From the NCBI RefSeq assembly GCF_030272615.1, contig NC_081414.1, positions 663,219,938 to 663,283,937 of the forward strand: a stretch of DNA of 64,000 bases, written 5' to 3'. The notes beneath the pieces were generated by a model. That model was not told the DNA's origin and did no database searches. It saw only the letters and a program-made list of their open reading frames with translations. Positions 45,195-56,571 of this stretch are shown one piece after another. Source of the stretch: Cryptomeria japonica. Lineage: Eukaryota; Streptophyta; Pinopsida; Cupressales; Cupressaceae. The position numbers were made by a program, and so were the translations under genes. Position 1 is the first letter of the stretch. Every line of letters starts with the position of its first letter.

Positions 45195-46886
45195 TTATAA
45201 ATGGCCCCAGGCCATCAAAACTGAATTCAATTTACCTTTGTCAAACACATGATTTTCATTTCCACAAATCAAAGGTAAGTTGAAATCATCATTCACATCT
45301 GCCTGATCAGAAACACTATAACTTCTCATCAGCTCATCATATAAACAATAATCAGTATGTTCATAATCATTCAATCTTTGAAAACCAAACAAATCTTGAA
45401 AGTGTTGGTCATCAATTGACACATCATTGTCATATTCTTTACAATTATTTCCCAGCTGAAAAGAGAAGTAATCCAAATTATTCTGAACACTGGGAACATC
45501 CGGCATATCTAAATCATTAGTTTGCACAAAAGGAAAAAACTCTTCCTTAATTCTGGCTTGCAAACTAGAGAGGAACATTTTCTCATAAAATGACTACAAT
45601 TCAACCTACTGATCACAATTCCTATCAGCACTTTGCACAAGTAAAGACACATGATTGTCATTTGTCAATGGTTGATTTCCCACTTGCAAATTAGAGAAGA
45701 CCACTTCAGATATGTCATTCTTTTTAACAGCAAGATCCACATAATGCATATCAAACTCTGAGTTCATATCAACATATGAATCTATGTCATCACACCTATC
45801 AATTGTATATGCATTTTCATCTTGTCTATCACTCAAATCAAATGTAGGAAAAGAATAAATACCATGTGTATCATACTTTACACCCTCAAAAACATTATCA
45901 ATATCAAAACATGTACTTGTTGGGTATGAGAGATTGGGGACATTTCTAGATGCATACCTCTTAAGATTAGCAACTAAGAGTTCTGAGATTTGTTCACTAT
46001 TTAGTGAACCTTCTTCTTCATTTTCATTTTCCTTGGCTTTACCTTTTGTGCTGCAAACATTGTCCCAATCTGATAAAGGTATTAAATCTGCAGTGCTCAT
46101 GTCTTTATGCACATTTATTTCATCATTGTAACTTGCATCTGCATCATAAACTTTTTCATGCTACTCATAAAGTGCTGCTATATGTTGCAATATGGTTTCA
46201 TAACCTTGGTTGCAAACATTTTGTGGATTGAACTTAACAACAAGGTGATCTATATCATTAAGATCTGAAACCTCAATGGGCTCATGATTATTTGAATAAT
46301 TACTTATGCTCTCACAATTTTCTCCTTGCTCTGAATACATATCCACACTATCATGTTGAGAATAAGAGTCACCTTTAGCATCATAAGAGGTATATCCACT
46401 CATGGATTCATCTCCATCACTATACTCAATTCTATGTACATTTTGAGATTTAGTCCTTTCAATCTCATCTATCCATTCTTTAATACATGCAACACTTTCT
46501 TCTCTCAAGGTTGTAGACCAATTAATTGAGTTAGACTCATCAAGCTCTAAGAATAACTCAATCCAAACAAATTCATGGGGTCTAGCATCAGCTAAAAGCT
46601 CATTTAATGTAGCTATAAATCTTTCATAGAAAACATATGATGACAATTCCTTTCTTTTCCCTACTTTCTTTCTTAAAAACTAGATGAATTTATCTTGGAT
46701 CTCTTGAAGACATACTTTAATCTCTTTATCAATTTCTTTCATATTTGACAAAGAATTTTTAGATCTAGGAACTACATCTAGATCCATCAAGTTTATAACA
46801 TTTACTGAACCATTACTATGCTGATATGTCTTTACTATTTTACAAACTCTCTTCAAAACATATGTAGTTACTAATTTTCAGAATCA
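45195..46886 (-). pseudogene. E4 interior ORF (acidic, unrecognised)
   Basis: Three open minus-strand pieces, 46161-46646, 45606-46112 and 45195-45578, plus upstream coding from about 46886 (VCKIVKTYQHSNGSVNVINL), form one broken frame set of about 560 codons. The N-terminal part is helical (KEIDKEIKVCLQEIQDKFI; ARPHEFVWIELFLELDES). The remainder is strongly acidic and rich in Asp, Ser and Asn (CDDIDSYVDMNSEFDMHYVD). No zinc knuckle, protease or pol motif. Stops lie near 46681, 46160 and 45600. It takes the place of gag in the element. It resembles the H interior in acidity and strand, but I cannot show homology by eye. Confidence 0.6.
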
Positions 46887-47323
46887 TACACACTTCTCCC
46901 ATCACTTATGACTGAAAACCTTTCAAAACATGAAGTATGTAAAGTGCAGATTTCTTTTCCTTTCACTGGTGACTGTAAGGAACAAAATTATTTCATGAAT
47001 ACTTTGAGGAATACCTGGAGCAAAAAATTGTTGTTGTTGTTCACTTCACTTCTAACTGAAAATTTGAAGAACTCCTCCAAATCCCAAGTTCATTCTTACA
47101 GAGTCGCCACCTCCCTGAAGAGGAATAAAATTTAACAACTGATCTTCACTCTGAACACTTTCAGATTTCTGGGTCATACCACACACAGCAGAGTCACATA
47201 ATATTTTCAAATTTCATAGCAACAAAAAATTCCAAGATAAGAACTTTCAAATCTGAAAATGACTTTCAGATTTGTAAACTTCTAAGACTCTTCCCCAAAT
47301 GAATTTTGGCCAGACTCATGAAA
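46887..47323 (-). other. E4 leader
   Basis: About 440 bp between the primer-site candidate and the coding region. It contains agagtcgccacctccctga (47100-47118) and no coding frame. Confidence 0.5.
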
Positions 47324-47341
47324 TCCCCAGCAGAGTTGCCA
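47324..47341 (-). other. E4 primer binding site candidate
   Basis: It reads TGGCAACTCTGCTGGGGA on the minus strand, 4 bp after the 5' LTR end. TGGCGACTC-type primer sites occur in plant Ty3/gypsy elements; the tRNA was not identified. Confidence 0.6.
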
Positions 47342-47345
47342 TTTT

Positions 47346-50300
47346 TGTTGTTCACCAAAACTGGTTAACCCAAGTTCACCTGCAATTTATCTATGAAATA
47401 ACCAATTTCAATCTATGAAGAACCTCAGAACTTGGACAACATAACAAGGATCTAAATCCTTCTACTCTTCAAGCTCTACAAAACCTAGGTGGGTGTACCT
47501 TTGATGCATTAAATCAAACCCATTACACACACATGACAACATCAATAGAAAGTAGATGAATCTCAAAAGGCTCAAAAACAAGGAGGGTATTGTAGATAGG
47601 CTAAATCTACATTGACAACTCTACAAGTTTGAACATGAGATAAGTAGAACAAAACCACAAAACATAAAGAAAAAGATATTTTGATTTGATTTTAAAATGG
47701 TGTTCTGACAATCCTTCAATGTTACAAAAAACCAGTGCCTTATCTAGGCCACAGAGTCACGCATAAAACTGGAAAAGAAATCTCGGATGCAAGTTTCTTT
47801 CAACATTAAATTTTCATGTATTAATGCATTACATTAATACAATCCTCTGCTTTGCCACAAAACCATACTTATATATCCAATATACATTAAAAATCATTAA
47901 TGTTGGGTTTCGGGATTTAAATCCTTCTTAAAAGAATACCCAAAAGACAAACATTACATTCTCAAAGAAGACTGAAAGAGACAAATCCAAATTACCCTTG
48001 ATAAAATGAAATTATATAAATTCAAATGGTATCTTGGAGACAATTTTGTGGAAACTCACACATTCCTTGCATATGTGTAAACCTGGAAAATGAAACAAAA
48101 ACTACAGCAAAGACAACACTGAAAACCCAGAAGGAACACACTGTTATTTGCAAAGAATGAAAATTACCATCACTAGAACTTGTAACTTCAGATTTCTCCC
48201 ATGTAGAAAATCTCCAAAAAACTCAAACCCTTACAATTGAGAAGAAATGAGAATATGAAGGAGGGGGAAAAGACCAGATTGCATCAGAAATTGCCAAGTG
48301 TCCCACTTTTCCAATTGGAGATTTTCCTTGCATCCTTCCCATGGAAACAACTCTCAAAATATCTAAGATATGTTGAAACTGATTGAATATCTAAATTCTT
48401 CATTTTGAGGGCTTTTCAATGGTATACAATACTTGTCAATTTGGGTAAAAAATTACCCTCCTGTGAATTAATCTCAGATGCCCCTCCGTGCAATCAATCA
48501 TTTAAATTTTTGCATTTTCCACTATAGTCCAAACTATATATTTAATTTTGATTTTTCTGTCCATTTTTTACCTACACCCTGCCATGTGGTAGCTTGTGAT
48601 TCACTCGTGGCACCACCTAGGATGACACCTCACCTATCTGCCACTTCACCGCCTTGCATACCGCCACCTGTCTGGCACTGGACTGCCACTAGACCTACCA
48701 GCTCATCACCATCTCAGTGCCACCTCACTTAGACCCACCAGATCACCTGCCACCTGGACCTACCAGCTCATTGGTCGTTGGTTCGTGAAGGGTAACTTTC
48801 ATGCACCTTTGCAAAGTGAATTAGTGATGGTCGTTTGATCATCCTCAACCTGCTCGATCTTTAACATTCCCTTCTCTGCATGTGCTTTGTCACTGGTTCG
48901 TGATGGTTAACTTTTGGGCAACTTCGCATTGCCAATCAACGATAGCCTTCGGATCTTCCTCAACTTCCTTGCTAGTTAATTCGCCCTCTTACTACAAAAC
49001 CTGGGCGCCTCAGGAATCATGCACACATGAGGTCCACTTGGTCGCCAGCTAGCTCTTTACCACCTTGAGGTTCATGCATGCACGCTTGGGGTCCACCTGT
49101 GCATCAAGCTAGCACCTTGCATCCAAAGCCTCAAGGCTTTGACAATATGGTTATGTGTAGCAATACTTTTAAATACCCAAATGTCCCTTCACCCAGCCAA
49201 TGTGGGATAAATGGCTTTGCTTGGCATGCATTTTCTAAAGGTTTTAATGGCGGCTTTGTCTACAAACTACTTTTATTTTGGTTTCTTTATCCTTCTCCAA
49301 ACACCACACACACAGCAGGGAATACCTTGGTTTAAAGTTTCTTTTCAACCTGCAATGCACTTCAACCACACAGGGAAAATGCTACCAAGGGGTGCGTGGA
49401 ACTAGTTTTGCAAGCTAGTTGCATTTGCTTGCAAATCTCTTAATGCCCATCCACCACTCACGCAGATGGAGGATGCTGCCATACACTTGCTAATCTACAT
49501 TTGCAGAGAGCTTCTGAGGTCTACTTTATGCCATGCAGGAGGAAGGATTTTGGCTTTGCACCTGCCATTTGAAATTGCTTGAATTTAATATCTGTCAATT
49601 TTCATTTGCTTGAAACTTGCTAAAGCCTTTCCAACATGGGGAAGAATGCTTGGGAAAAGTTATGGAATTTGTCTTACACCAGCCAATGCATTTGGTTGAA
49701 GGTTTCTGACATTTACCCCTACCAAAGGAAACTTGCATTGAAGCTGATAAAGCCCTCTCAATAGACACACAAAGGAGAGTTTGGCTTCTTAACTTGCTAC
49801 TTGCATTGTTAATAGTTTTAAATGCCTTTTACAAGCCATTTTTAGTGTAGGGGAGGAAATGCTGGTAGAAGCTGTTGAGTTGGGGAAAACACCTATGAAT
49901 CATGTTGGCATTGAACACCTTTAATGCCATTTCATTTTCTATAGAGTTTTTTAAAAAACCTTTTAACATTCCATGCTGCCTTCAGGAGGTGTTGTCTGGG
50001 CAATACATCTGCCAAATGCATTTGCATTAAAAGTTTCTTATGCTTTTTAGAAATGTTACCCACCACTATAAACTGGTGATGCTAACTATCCACAAAATGT
50101 CCTGTATTACTGACCACCCATTTGCCTCATGTGCAGGGAGGAAGGAATGGCTAATTTAAAACATGTCAGCTTTATTTAGTTTGAAAACCTTTCAATTTGC
50201 CACATACCAATTTGCATTTGGTGTTGGAGTCTCTCTGCTCTCTAACTCTCCAACTAGCAAATTGCAGTCGAGCCAGTATGGATATGCATTGCCATGAAAT

Positions 50301-51349
50301 AAGAACATTTCGCCATGAGATTAGTGCATGGGTATGAGCCAGGTCGGGCCCCAAAGTGGGTCCGGCTAAAAAAAAAAATTGTTTTCATGCAACTGACCTT
50401 TGAAATGCCTCATGCACCTTGAACATACCTTTGGAGTTGATCGGCAGAATTTTTTGATCACTGAACTGAGTTTTGCAACTCATTGGCAACTGTGCCACAT
50501 TTTCACATTTAAACCCAAAGACACAATTTTCAAATTGGTCAAAACACCTTTCTGGCCTTCACATTTTGATAGGTGTGTACTCTAATATTTTAAATTTCAT
50601 CCTACAAAACCATTCCTCATGACAAATCCTGGGTGAAGAAATATTAACGGTCAAAGATGACCATTTGGCTCTGTCAGCACTATGAGCCTAATAAAATCAA
50701 TGCGCAGGAACCTCAAAATGTCTTTCTTAAAAATATCAAACGATCTTCGTAGACCCCCAAATCTGGGACATAGGTACATTGAAGTACAAAGAATACCTTG
50801 GAATTTTCAATTCAACCGGGAAGCCGATAGGGTGCAAATGGTGACCTCATGAAAATAGCCACTTAAAAAGATGTAGCAATGAAAATGTAAAAAACTGAAT
50901 AAAGTGGCTCAAGAAATCAGCTTGGAAAACTTATCAAACGGATTCATAAAGACTTGAAACTTGGCATGAAAACTCACCTATATGCATACAATTCAATGCA
51001 CTTTTAATTTCAACATGACGATCAACTGGTCAAAAGTTATAGGTGCTCAAAGTTGACCATTTAGTAAAATCTAAATTTGTACCTATGATGGACTTTTAGC
51101 TCACCCCTTGAAATGGGTACTTGATAGATTGATCCAAACTAAATTCTGAAAGTTGTAACACACTGCATAGGCCAAATGAAAGGTGAAAATAAGATTCCAA
51201 GGCTTTACCACTTAATAATCAATTGGTTCCATTTTACCCTTCTTCAAAATAGGCCTATCAGGTTGATTCATTAGGTGATCATTTGAAAGTACAGAGCAAA
51301 ATTTTGAAATGGGCCTCTCAAATTGACTCAAATTTTATGTATCCCAACA
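47346..51349 (-). repeat. E4 5' LTR
   Basis: 4,004 bp. About 70 bases near 48690-48760 (accatctcagtgccacctcac and neighbours) are absent from the other LTR. The outer end ATCCCAACA is followed by CAACA. Confidence 0.85.
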
Positions 51350-51354
51350 CAACA

Positions 51355-52464
51355 TTTGCATCTACCTTATCTTCATTTCAACTTAGCTATTTGGGTTGAG
51401 ATAATTGTTCACTTGTTGTTGGAACTACAACTTTATTATGATCTGCTACTCTACTTCCTGAATCATTGTCAAAAAGAGAAGTTGGAGCAATTAGACTCTC
51501 AAAACAAGATGAAATATTGTCATTCAGATTTGGGACTCACATTCATTGGACATGATTATATTCATTCATTAAGTTGGCTAAATATATGTTGAGCAGATTT
51601 AAAACACTGAGATTCTCATGTGATCATTGGTGAATAGACATAGCATATATTGAGTCATAATCCCATACATATCGACAATTCTCTATCACTCGGTCATTGA
51701 ATTCACCATAACTATAGTTTGGTGCATCAAATACAGATTGTGATTATATCAAGCCTATGTTAATTGCCCCATTAACATCATTTACTTCACCGAGACTTCA
51801 CACTTTTGTTGAAAATGTGTGACCAATACCCCAAAGATAGTGTTCTTTCAAGCAATAAGTTCTGATAATCTTGCTTGTACATTGCAGTCTTTGATACATT
51901 AAAAGAAATCTATGATTAAATTGAAAAATAGTTTCAAGAAAATTTCTTTTAGTCCTTGCAAATTGAAATAAAACATCTTGTGTGCTCATTACTGGATCAT
52001 ATTGACACAGGAACAAAAACTCCAACTCCCACCAAGAGAAAATAAAACCAAGAGGAAGATTTGCATGCCAATGTGATGTTGAACCTTGAAAAGTACCCAC
52101 AAACAAGCTGCAAATGATATCATGTGACACATTTTGAAGAAGTTCTTCATAATTCTTAAAAGAACTTATGTGGTTTGAAGCACTTTGTCCAGTTTTGGGA
52201 TAGAACATGGGAATTCCATTGTACATATGATGAGGGATTGGATGAACAACTCTAGGTATGCACCAAGGAATACCCATCCAAGCCAATATTTCCCAAGACT
52301 TAGCTCACCATAACCTAAACAAATAATTCAAAAAAAATTACTTGGCCCTCCTTCTAACGCCACTTCTATTGACATGTGTTTTTATGCACTTACCAATAGG
52401 CAAGAAGAACATGAATTCACATACCACCTCTCCTAAAAAGTAACCAACCTCAAAAGGTTGATGG
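51355..52464 (-). pseudogene. H interior with gag-like ORF
   Basis: The open frame 51798-52286 (162 codons) contains MYNGIPMFYPKTGQSASNHI, then SLFVGTFQGSTSHWHANLP and SWWELEFLFLCQYD. The pattern of a Trp after a small-residue turn, a short gap and another Trp followed by a Phe-rich helix matches the Retrotrans_gag core of plant Ty3/gypsy elements. It sits on the minus strand just inside the H primer-site region, where gag belongs. Upstream (52287-52464) and downstream (51355-51797) continue with stops. I see no zinc knuckle. The Gag assignment is family knowledge plus position. Confidence 0.6.
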
Positions 52465-52741
52465 TGTTGGCATATGGACACTCCAATGAGACATTGTGTG
52501 TGATTGAAGGTTTTGTCATTGATGGCAACCCTGCAATCCTATGGCACCAGCAAGACATCATACTAACAAAGCATTATTCAAGCAAGATAGTGCACCGGCA
52601 TCAACAAGATCACTCTACACCGGCACCGGCACCAGCACAAAAGAAAAGATGTATACCGGCACAAAGGCTGACAAGATTTTTGATATGTAATATTTTGATT
52701 ATTATTGCAAGCTGACTTGGCAAATTGTAAAATGACTCTTT

Positions 52742-52750
52742 TATATAAAA
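52742..52750 (+). promoter_or_regulatory. Putative TATA box, E3 5' LTR
   Basis: TATATAAAA, also present at 58471-58479 in the 3' LTR. Confidence 0.5.
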
Positions 52751-53051
52751 GAGATCATTGTAGACACTTTAAAAGAGGAAGTGAGCGAACAAAAAAAAAA
52801 GGAAAATTATTAGGCAGACCTAATATGCGAAATATAGGTTAAGGGTATATGTAAAGAACAGAGCAAGGACTGGTACTGAATCTGGCATTGGAGATGCTAT
52901 TGTAGAGTAGTACAAGTCATTGGATTAGTATAATCATTATTGTAAGTCAATGTGACTTCTCATTGAGCAGTGAGCTCTAGGCAATTGGTCGTCCTGCATG
53001 TGCAGGCCCCTTTTGTAAGTAAATTCTCTTATTGGCCAGTAAGTGAATATT

Positions 53052-53069
53052 GTGGGTCACAAATCCCAC
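53052..53069 (+). other. LTR hairpin, E3 5' LTR
   Basis: GTGGGTCACAAATCCCAC, with CGAGGTTTTTCCCAC downstream; 3' LTR copy at 58781-58798. Confidence 0.7.
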
Positions 53070-53274
53070 CGAGGTTTTTCCCACACTGGGTTTCTTTGTT
53101 AAACGTCTTGTGTTATGGTGTTCTTTTCATGTGGATGTTTTTTTTATTACATTAATTCTTGCATACCGGTACACTGCTACTTTATGTTCTACATGTTTTA
53201 TCTTAAGAAAATTTGAATACTGGTCAAATACTGATTCACCCCCCCCTCTCAGTATCTGTGGGAACCCTAACAAT

Positions 53275-53286
53275 TGGTATCAGAGC
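53275..53286 (+). other. E3 primer binding site
   Basis: TGGTATCAGAGC, the standard initiator-methionine primer site, 2 bp after the LTR. Confidence 0.9.
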
Positions 53287-53343
53287 TTGGTCCTCTATTT
53301 TCATAAGCCTAACAGCTTGAGGAAGATCTTGACACCAGTAAAG

Positions 53344-54478
53344 ATGGAAAATTTGATGAAGCAACTTGAAGGAGCTCTTACTGACTATGATGCAGAGAAG
53401 TTGAAAAATATCAAATTAGAAGATGATTTAAAAGCAGCTCAGGATATCATTCAGGCACTTCAAAAAAATCTTACTGTTACAAGAAATAAGAGAAGAGAAC
53501 TTTGTGAAAAATTGCAAAATGAGAATGATGAAAAGGAATCACTTAATGATATGATAAGCAAGTTGAAACAAGAGATCATGACAAAAAAAAATGAAATGTA
53601 GGATATGACTATGAGATTTTGCAAAGAGATCGAGGACAAAAAGAAGAATGAAGAAGAATTGACCAGAAGACTAAGTGATGCAGCAAATGAGAACACAAGA
53701 CTTAGCTATGAAAATGACATGTTGAAGACAGATCTGATGCATACTCAGAATGACTCAAATGAACTAATGAGACAAAAAGAAATCTTGGAAAGGGAATTGG
53801 AAACTACAAATCAACATAAAGAAAAATTCAAGAAAAGCTCAAAAGAACTTGGTACCTTATTGAAGAATCAAAAACCCAAAGGTGACACTTCTGGAATTGG
53901 ATTTGAAGTTGGAGAAAGTTCTGGTACTGCAAATACTCAGGATCACAGCAAACCGGTAAGACCACCTAATACTTATAAATTCAATGGAAAATGCTTTAAC
54001 TGTAATAAATATGGTCATAGGGCAAATGAATGTAGATCTAGGAATTATCAGAATATCAATCCTCCCACCTGTCAATGCTCCAAATGCAATAAAGTTGGTC
54101 ATAACTCTGAAAACTACATAATGAATGTAAGAAGTTATGTTTGTGGAAGATTTGGACATCTATCAAATCAATGCAGAACACAAGCTGGCATAGGTTATGG
54201 GAAAGCTATTCAGAAAAATAATGTAACTTGTTATGCATGTAACAAGATTGGGGCATATTGCTAAATTTTGTAGAAGTAAAGGTACACCGGTAGACAACAA
54301 AAATGCTAGCTTGAAAGGTAAAGAAAAAATTGAAGAGGTTAAGCAAGAATTCTCAAAGCAATGGATTAGAAAAGCTGATCTAAATATTGGGAATACTCCT
54401 CCACCAGTAGGACAAAGTGATGCTCCACCGACAAGACTGAGCAGTGCTCCACCAGTAGGAAGTTCTTCATCTAATTGA
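53344..54478 (+). pseudogene. E3 ORF1: gag-like coiled coil with four CCHC knuckles
   Basis: It starts at ATG 53344. Residues 1-85 form a charged helix (LKAAQDIIQALQKNLTVTRN). A TAG at 53599-53601 interrupts, but the same frame goes on to ~54262. A second coiled coil follows (KEIEDKKKNEEELTRRLSD; ELMRQKEILERELETT). Then come four knuckles between ~53990 and 54285: CFNCNKYGHRANEC, CSKCNKVGHNSENY (last Cys lost), CGRFGHLSNQC (first Cys altered) and CYACNKIG-HIAKFC split by one extra G at 54247-54250. The tail 54290-54478 is Pro/Lys-rich. Only two breaks (one stop, one +1 shift) separate it from an intact ~378-codon ORF. The expected role is RNA binding and particle assembly, inferred. Confidence 0.85.
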
Positions 54479-54780
54479 AGAAAATTGTCTTGAGGGTTTG
54501 GCAATCTAATGAAACATGTGCTATTATTCCCTCGATTAGAGAAAAGAAGTTGAAAATCACTTATTACCAGCAAATAAAGCTAAGTGAATACATAACCGGC
54601 ATGCAATTAATGTGGTAGGTAGCAAAAAAGACTTTATAAAATGAGGTTTTGGCTCCATTTCATTTCACCATGATTTCAAACTTTCAGAGAGCGCGAAGAT
54701 TTCCAAGCTAAGGCATTTTGAGCAAGAAGCAAGCACACTCTAGGCAATCATTCATCCAAGACAGAAAAAGGTATTTTATC
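54479..54780 (+). other. E3 spacer between ORF1 and ORF2
   Basis: 300 bp, no coding frame conserved among family members. The 21 codons upstream of ATG 54781 are open but not conserved, so the MAS start is preferred. Confidence 0.5.
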
Positions 54781-56571
54781 ATGGCATCCACCTCTACAAT
54801 TGAATACATAGTGAACCCTATTGTTGTGGAAGTAATTAAAAGACCTAGGCCCATATTTCAGTTGGTCCCCGAAATAGCAAAGAAGGATGATACCTTAGGT
54901 TCATTCTCTCAAATCCCTAAAGGTGTTGTATATGCTGAAGACCCTAGAATGTATATTCACTGCAATATTGAAGAGCTAGGAGATGAGGAAATCAAAACCA
55001 TATACAAAACCGAGATATGTGATGATACCGGCAATATCAAAGCTAAACACAAAATCATTGAAACCCTAGGATTCACAGAAATCCTTAGTATTCCTGAATT
55101 TCCTAAGGATGTGATTAGGATAGTGTTAAGCAGAGTTCATGGAGAATTTTTTTGGTTAGATGCAATTCATAAGATCACCAAGCAAGCAGTAAAGGCTGTC
55201 ACAGGGTTACCAGCCACTGGTAAAAGACCAGACAAAAACAAGAAAGTTTCAAATGATTTAGTCATAGACCTAACTGGTGCAACATTTGATAAAAGATCTT
55301 TAAGGGTTAATGATGTAAAGGATACAAATGTAAGATTCATAAGCATGATATTAGGTTACAAAGCCACTCATGCCAATAGACTTAACTTAGTCTCAAGTCT
55401 ATGCATTAAGAGTGCTTATGACATGATAACAGACAATGCAAAAATTGACATCTGTGAATGGTTAAAGGATGAACTGGTAGACAACCTTGGAAAGATAAAG
55501 AAGGATAAGAAAGGAACCTTCAGATTTGGAAATCTGTTAGTGTGTCTAATGCTTCATATAACAAAACAAGTTCCCAGTATAGGATACAAAGAATTTGGAT
55601 ATGACATACTAGTAGGAAAGCAACTGACAAAACTGTTCAATACCATGGGTGAGAATAAGGAAAACAACATTCATGACTTTTTCCAAGCACTAAAGATGAA
55701 AATGAAGAAAAGGACAAGGTTATCTCAAGAAATTGTAGATAAATACAAAGATGATATATGCTTTGTTATCAAAAAGGATGAAATATGGATGGAAGCAGTC
55801 ATCCCTAGGACAATCTGGGTAATAGAAATGGGCTATGAAATAGATGACCACATAGTTGAAACTTATGCCAAAGCACTTCTAGAAGCCCCCAATGAACCTA
55901 AGGAGGAAGCATTTGGTAGTGCTAAAACAATCGAAAAACAAATACAGTCCAAGAAAAGAGTGAAGAAGGTAGAAGCATTTGTGAGAAAAGGATCCAGGCA
56001 AGCAAAAGCCATTAAGGAAGATGTATTAAAGAAAACTGGCATAACTAAAGATGAGTTGGCAGCCCCACAACCTAAAGCTCATCTATCACCGGTAGGTACT
56101 TCTTCAGAAGGAGACATGCCAGCAACCTTTAAAAGAGTTGTTAGGAAAAGAGATCCCTCACCGGAAACCACTCCTTCACCTAGAAGGACAAGGTAGAAGC
56201 AACAAGCTATGAGATCTCTGGTTAGAAAGGTCACACCTAAAAAGAAGCTGACTCCTAAGAAAAAGAAAAAGGCAAAAACTAACTTGGCAACTCTAGACAT
56301 TTTGTTAAATGAGATCACAGAGGAAGGAAAACTGAAGAACATAAGGAAAATTTATGACACCCTATCAGCTGATGAGAAAGGGCAAGTTGAGGAGAGTGTA
56401 ATACTACACATGGACATGTTTAAAAAGGTTTTGATGGAATTCATAAATGAAATTCCTAATGACTTATACAAAAGACTTGAGGCCAGAAGGCAAGGAGTAA
56501 TTGAACTGGACAAGAAAATAAAAATAGAAAAACTACTTGCTATATATGGTAAACTCCCCAAAAGAAATTGA
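54781..56571 (+). pseudogene. E3 ORF2, N-terminal and central parts (new conserved domain)
   Basis: It is open from ATG 54781 to TAG 56194-56196 (471 codons) and then in the same frame to 56571. Blocks conserved with E2 and E2b, by residue: PRPIFQLVPEI ~20-30; VVYAEDPRMYIHCNIEELG ~48-66; GFTEILSIPEF ~95-105; LSRVHGEFFWLDAIHKIT ~113-130; LTGATFDKRSLRV ~158-170; LGKIKKDKKGTFRFGNLLV ~235-253 with hydrophobic CLMLHI; VIPRTIWVIEMGYEIDDH ~340-357. The tail (360-470) is Lys/Pro-rich. After the stop come more Lys and the block ILLNEITEEGKLKNIRKIYD with EEFVILHMD-like helices. I recognise no family and no catalytic motif. The same order in three diverged elements shows it was maintained. Confidence 0.8.

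Larger units (their letters stand above)
41067..51349 (-). mobile_element. E4: LTR element with 4-kb LTRs and a 2.3-kb interior
   Basis: A 10.3 kb element bounded by LTRs 41067-45001 and 47346-51349 with an exact CAACA duplication. Termini read TGTTGTTC(G/A)CC...CCCAA(T/C)A. The minus orientation is supported by coding frames in the interior, TATA-like TATATAAG on the minus strand in both LTRs (41589-41596 and 47878-47885), and a primer-site-like TGGCAACTCTGCTGGGGA on the minus strand 4 bp inside 47346. LTRs make up 77% of the element. No pol. It is a large non-autonomous element of the LARD kind. Confidence 0.85.
52465..53272 (+). repeat. E3 5' LTR
   Basis: It starts TGTTGGCATATGGACACTCC and ends GGAACCCTAACA after ACCCCCCCCTCTCAGTATC. 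TATATAAAA is at 52742-52750; the hairpin is at 53052-53069. About 3% differences from the 3' copy by eye. Confidence 0.9.

Noticed and set aside
41067-51349. Possible assembly duplication of a 4-kb block
   Set aside because: The two copies differ by many substitutions and indels, and an exact 5-bp target duplication flanks them, so they are LTRs.
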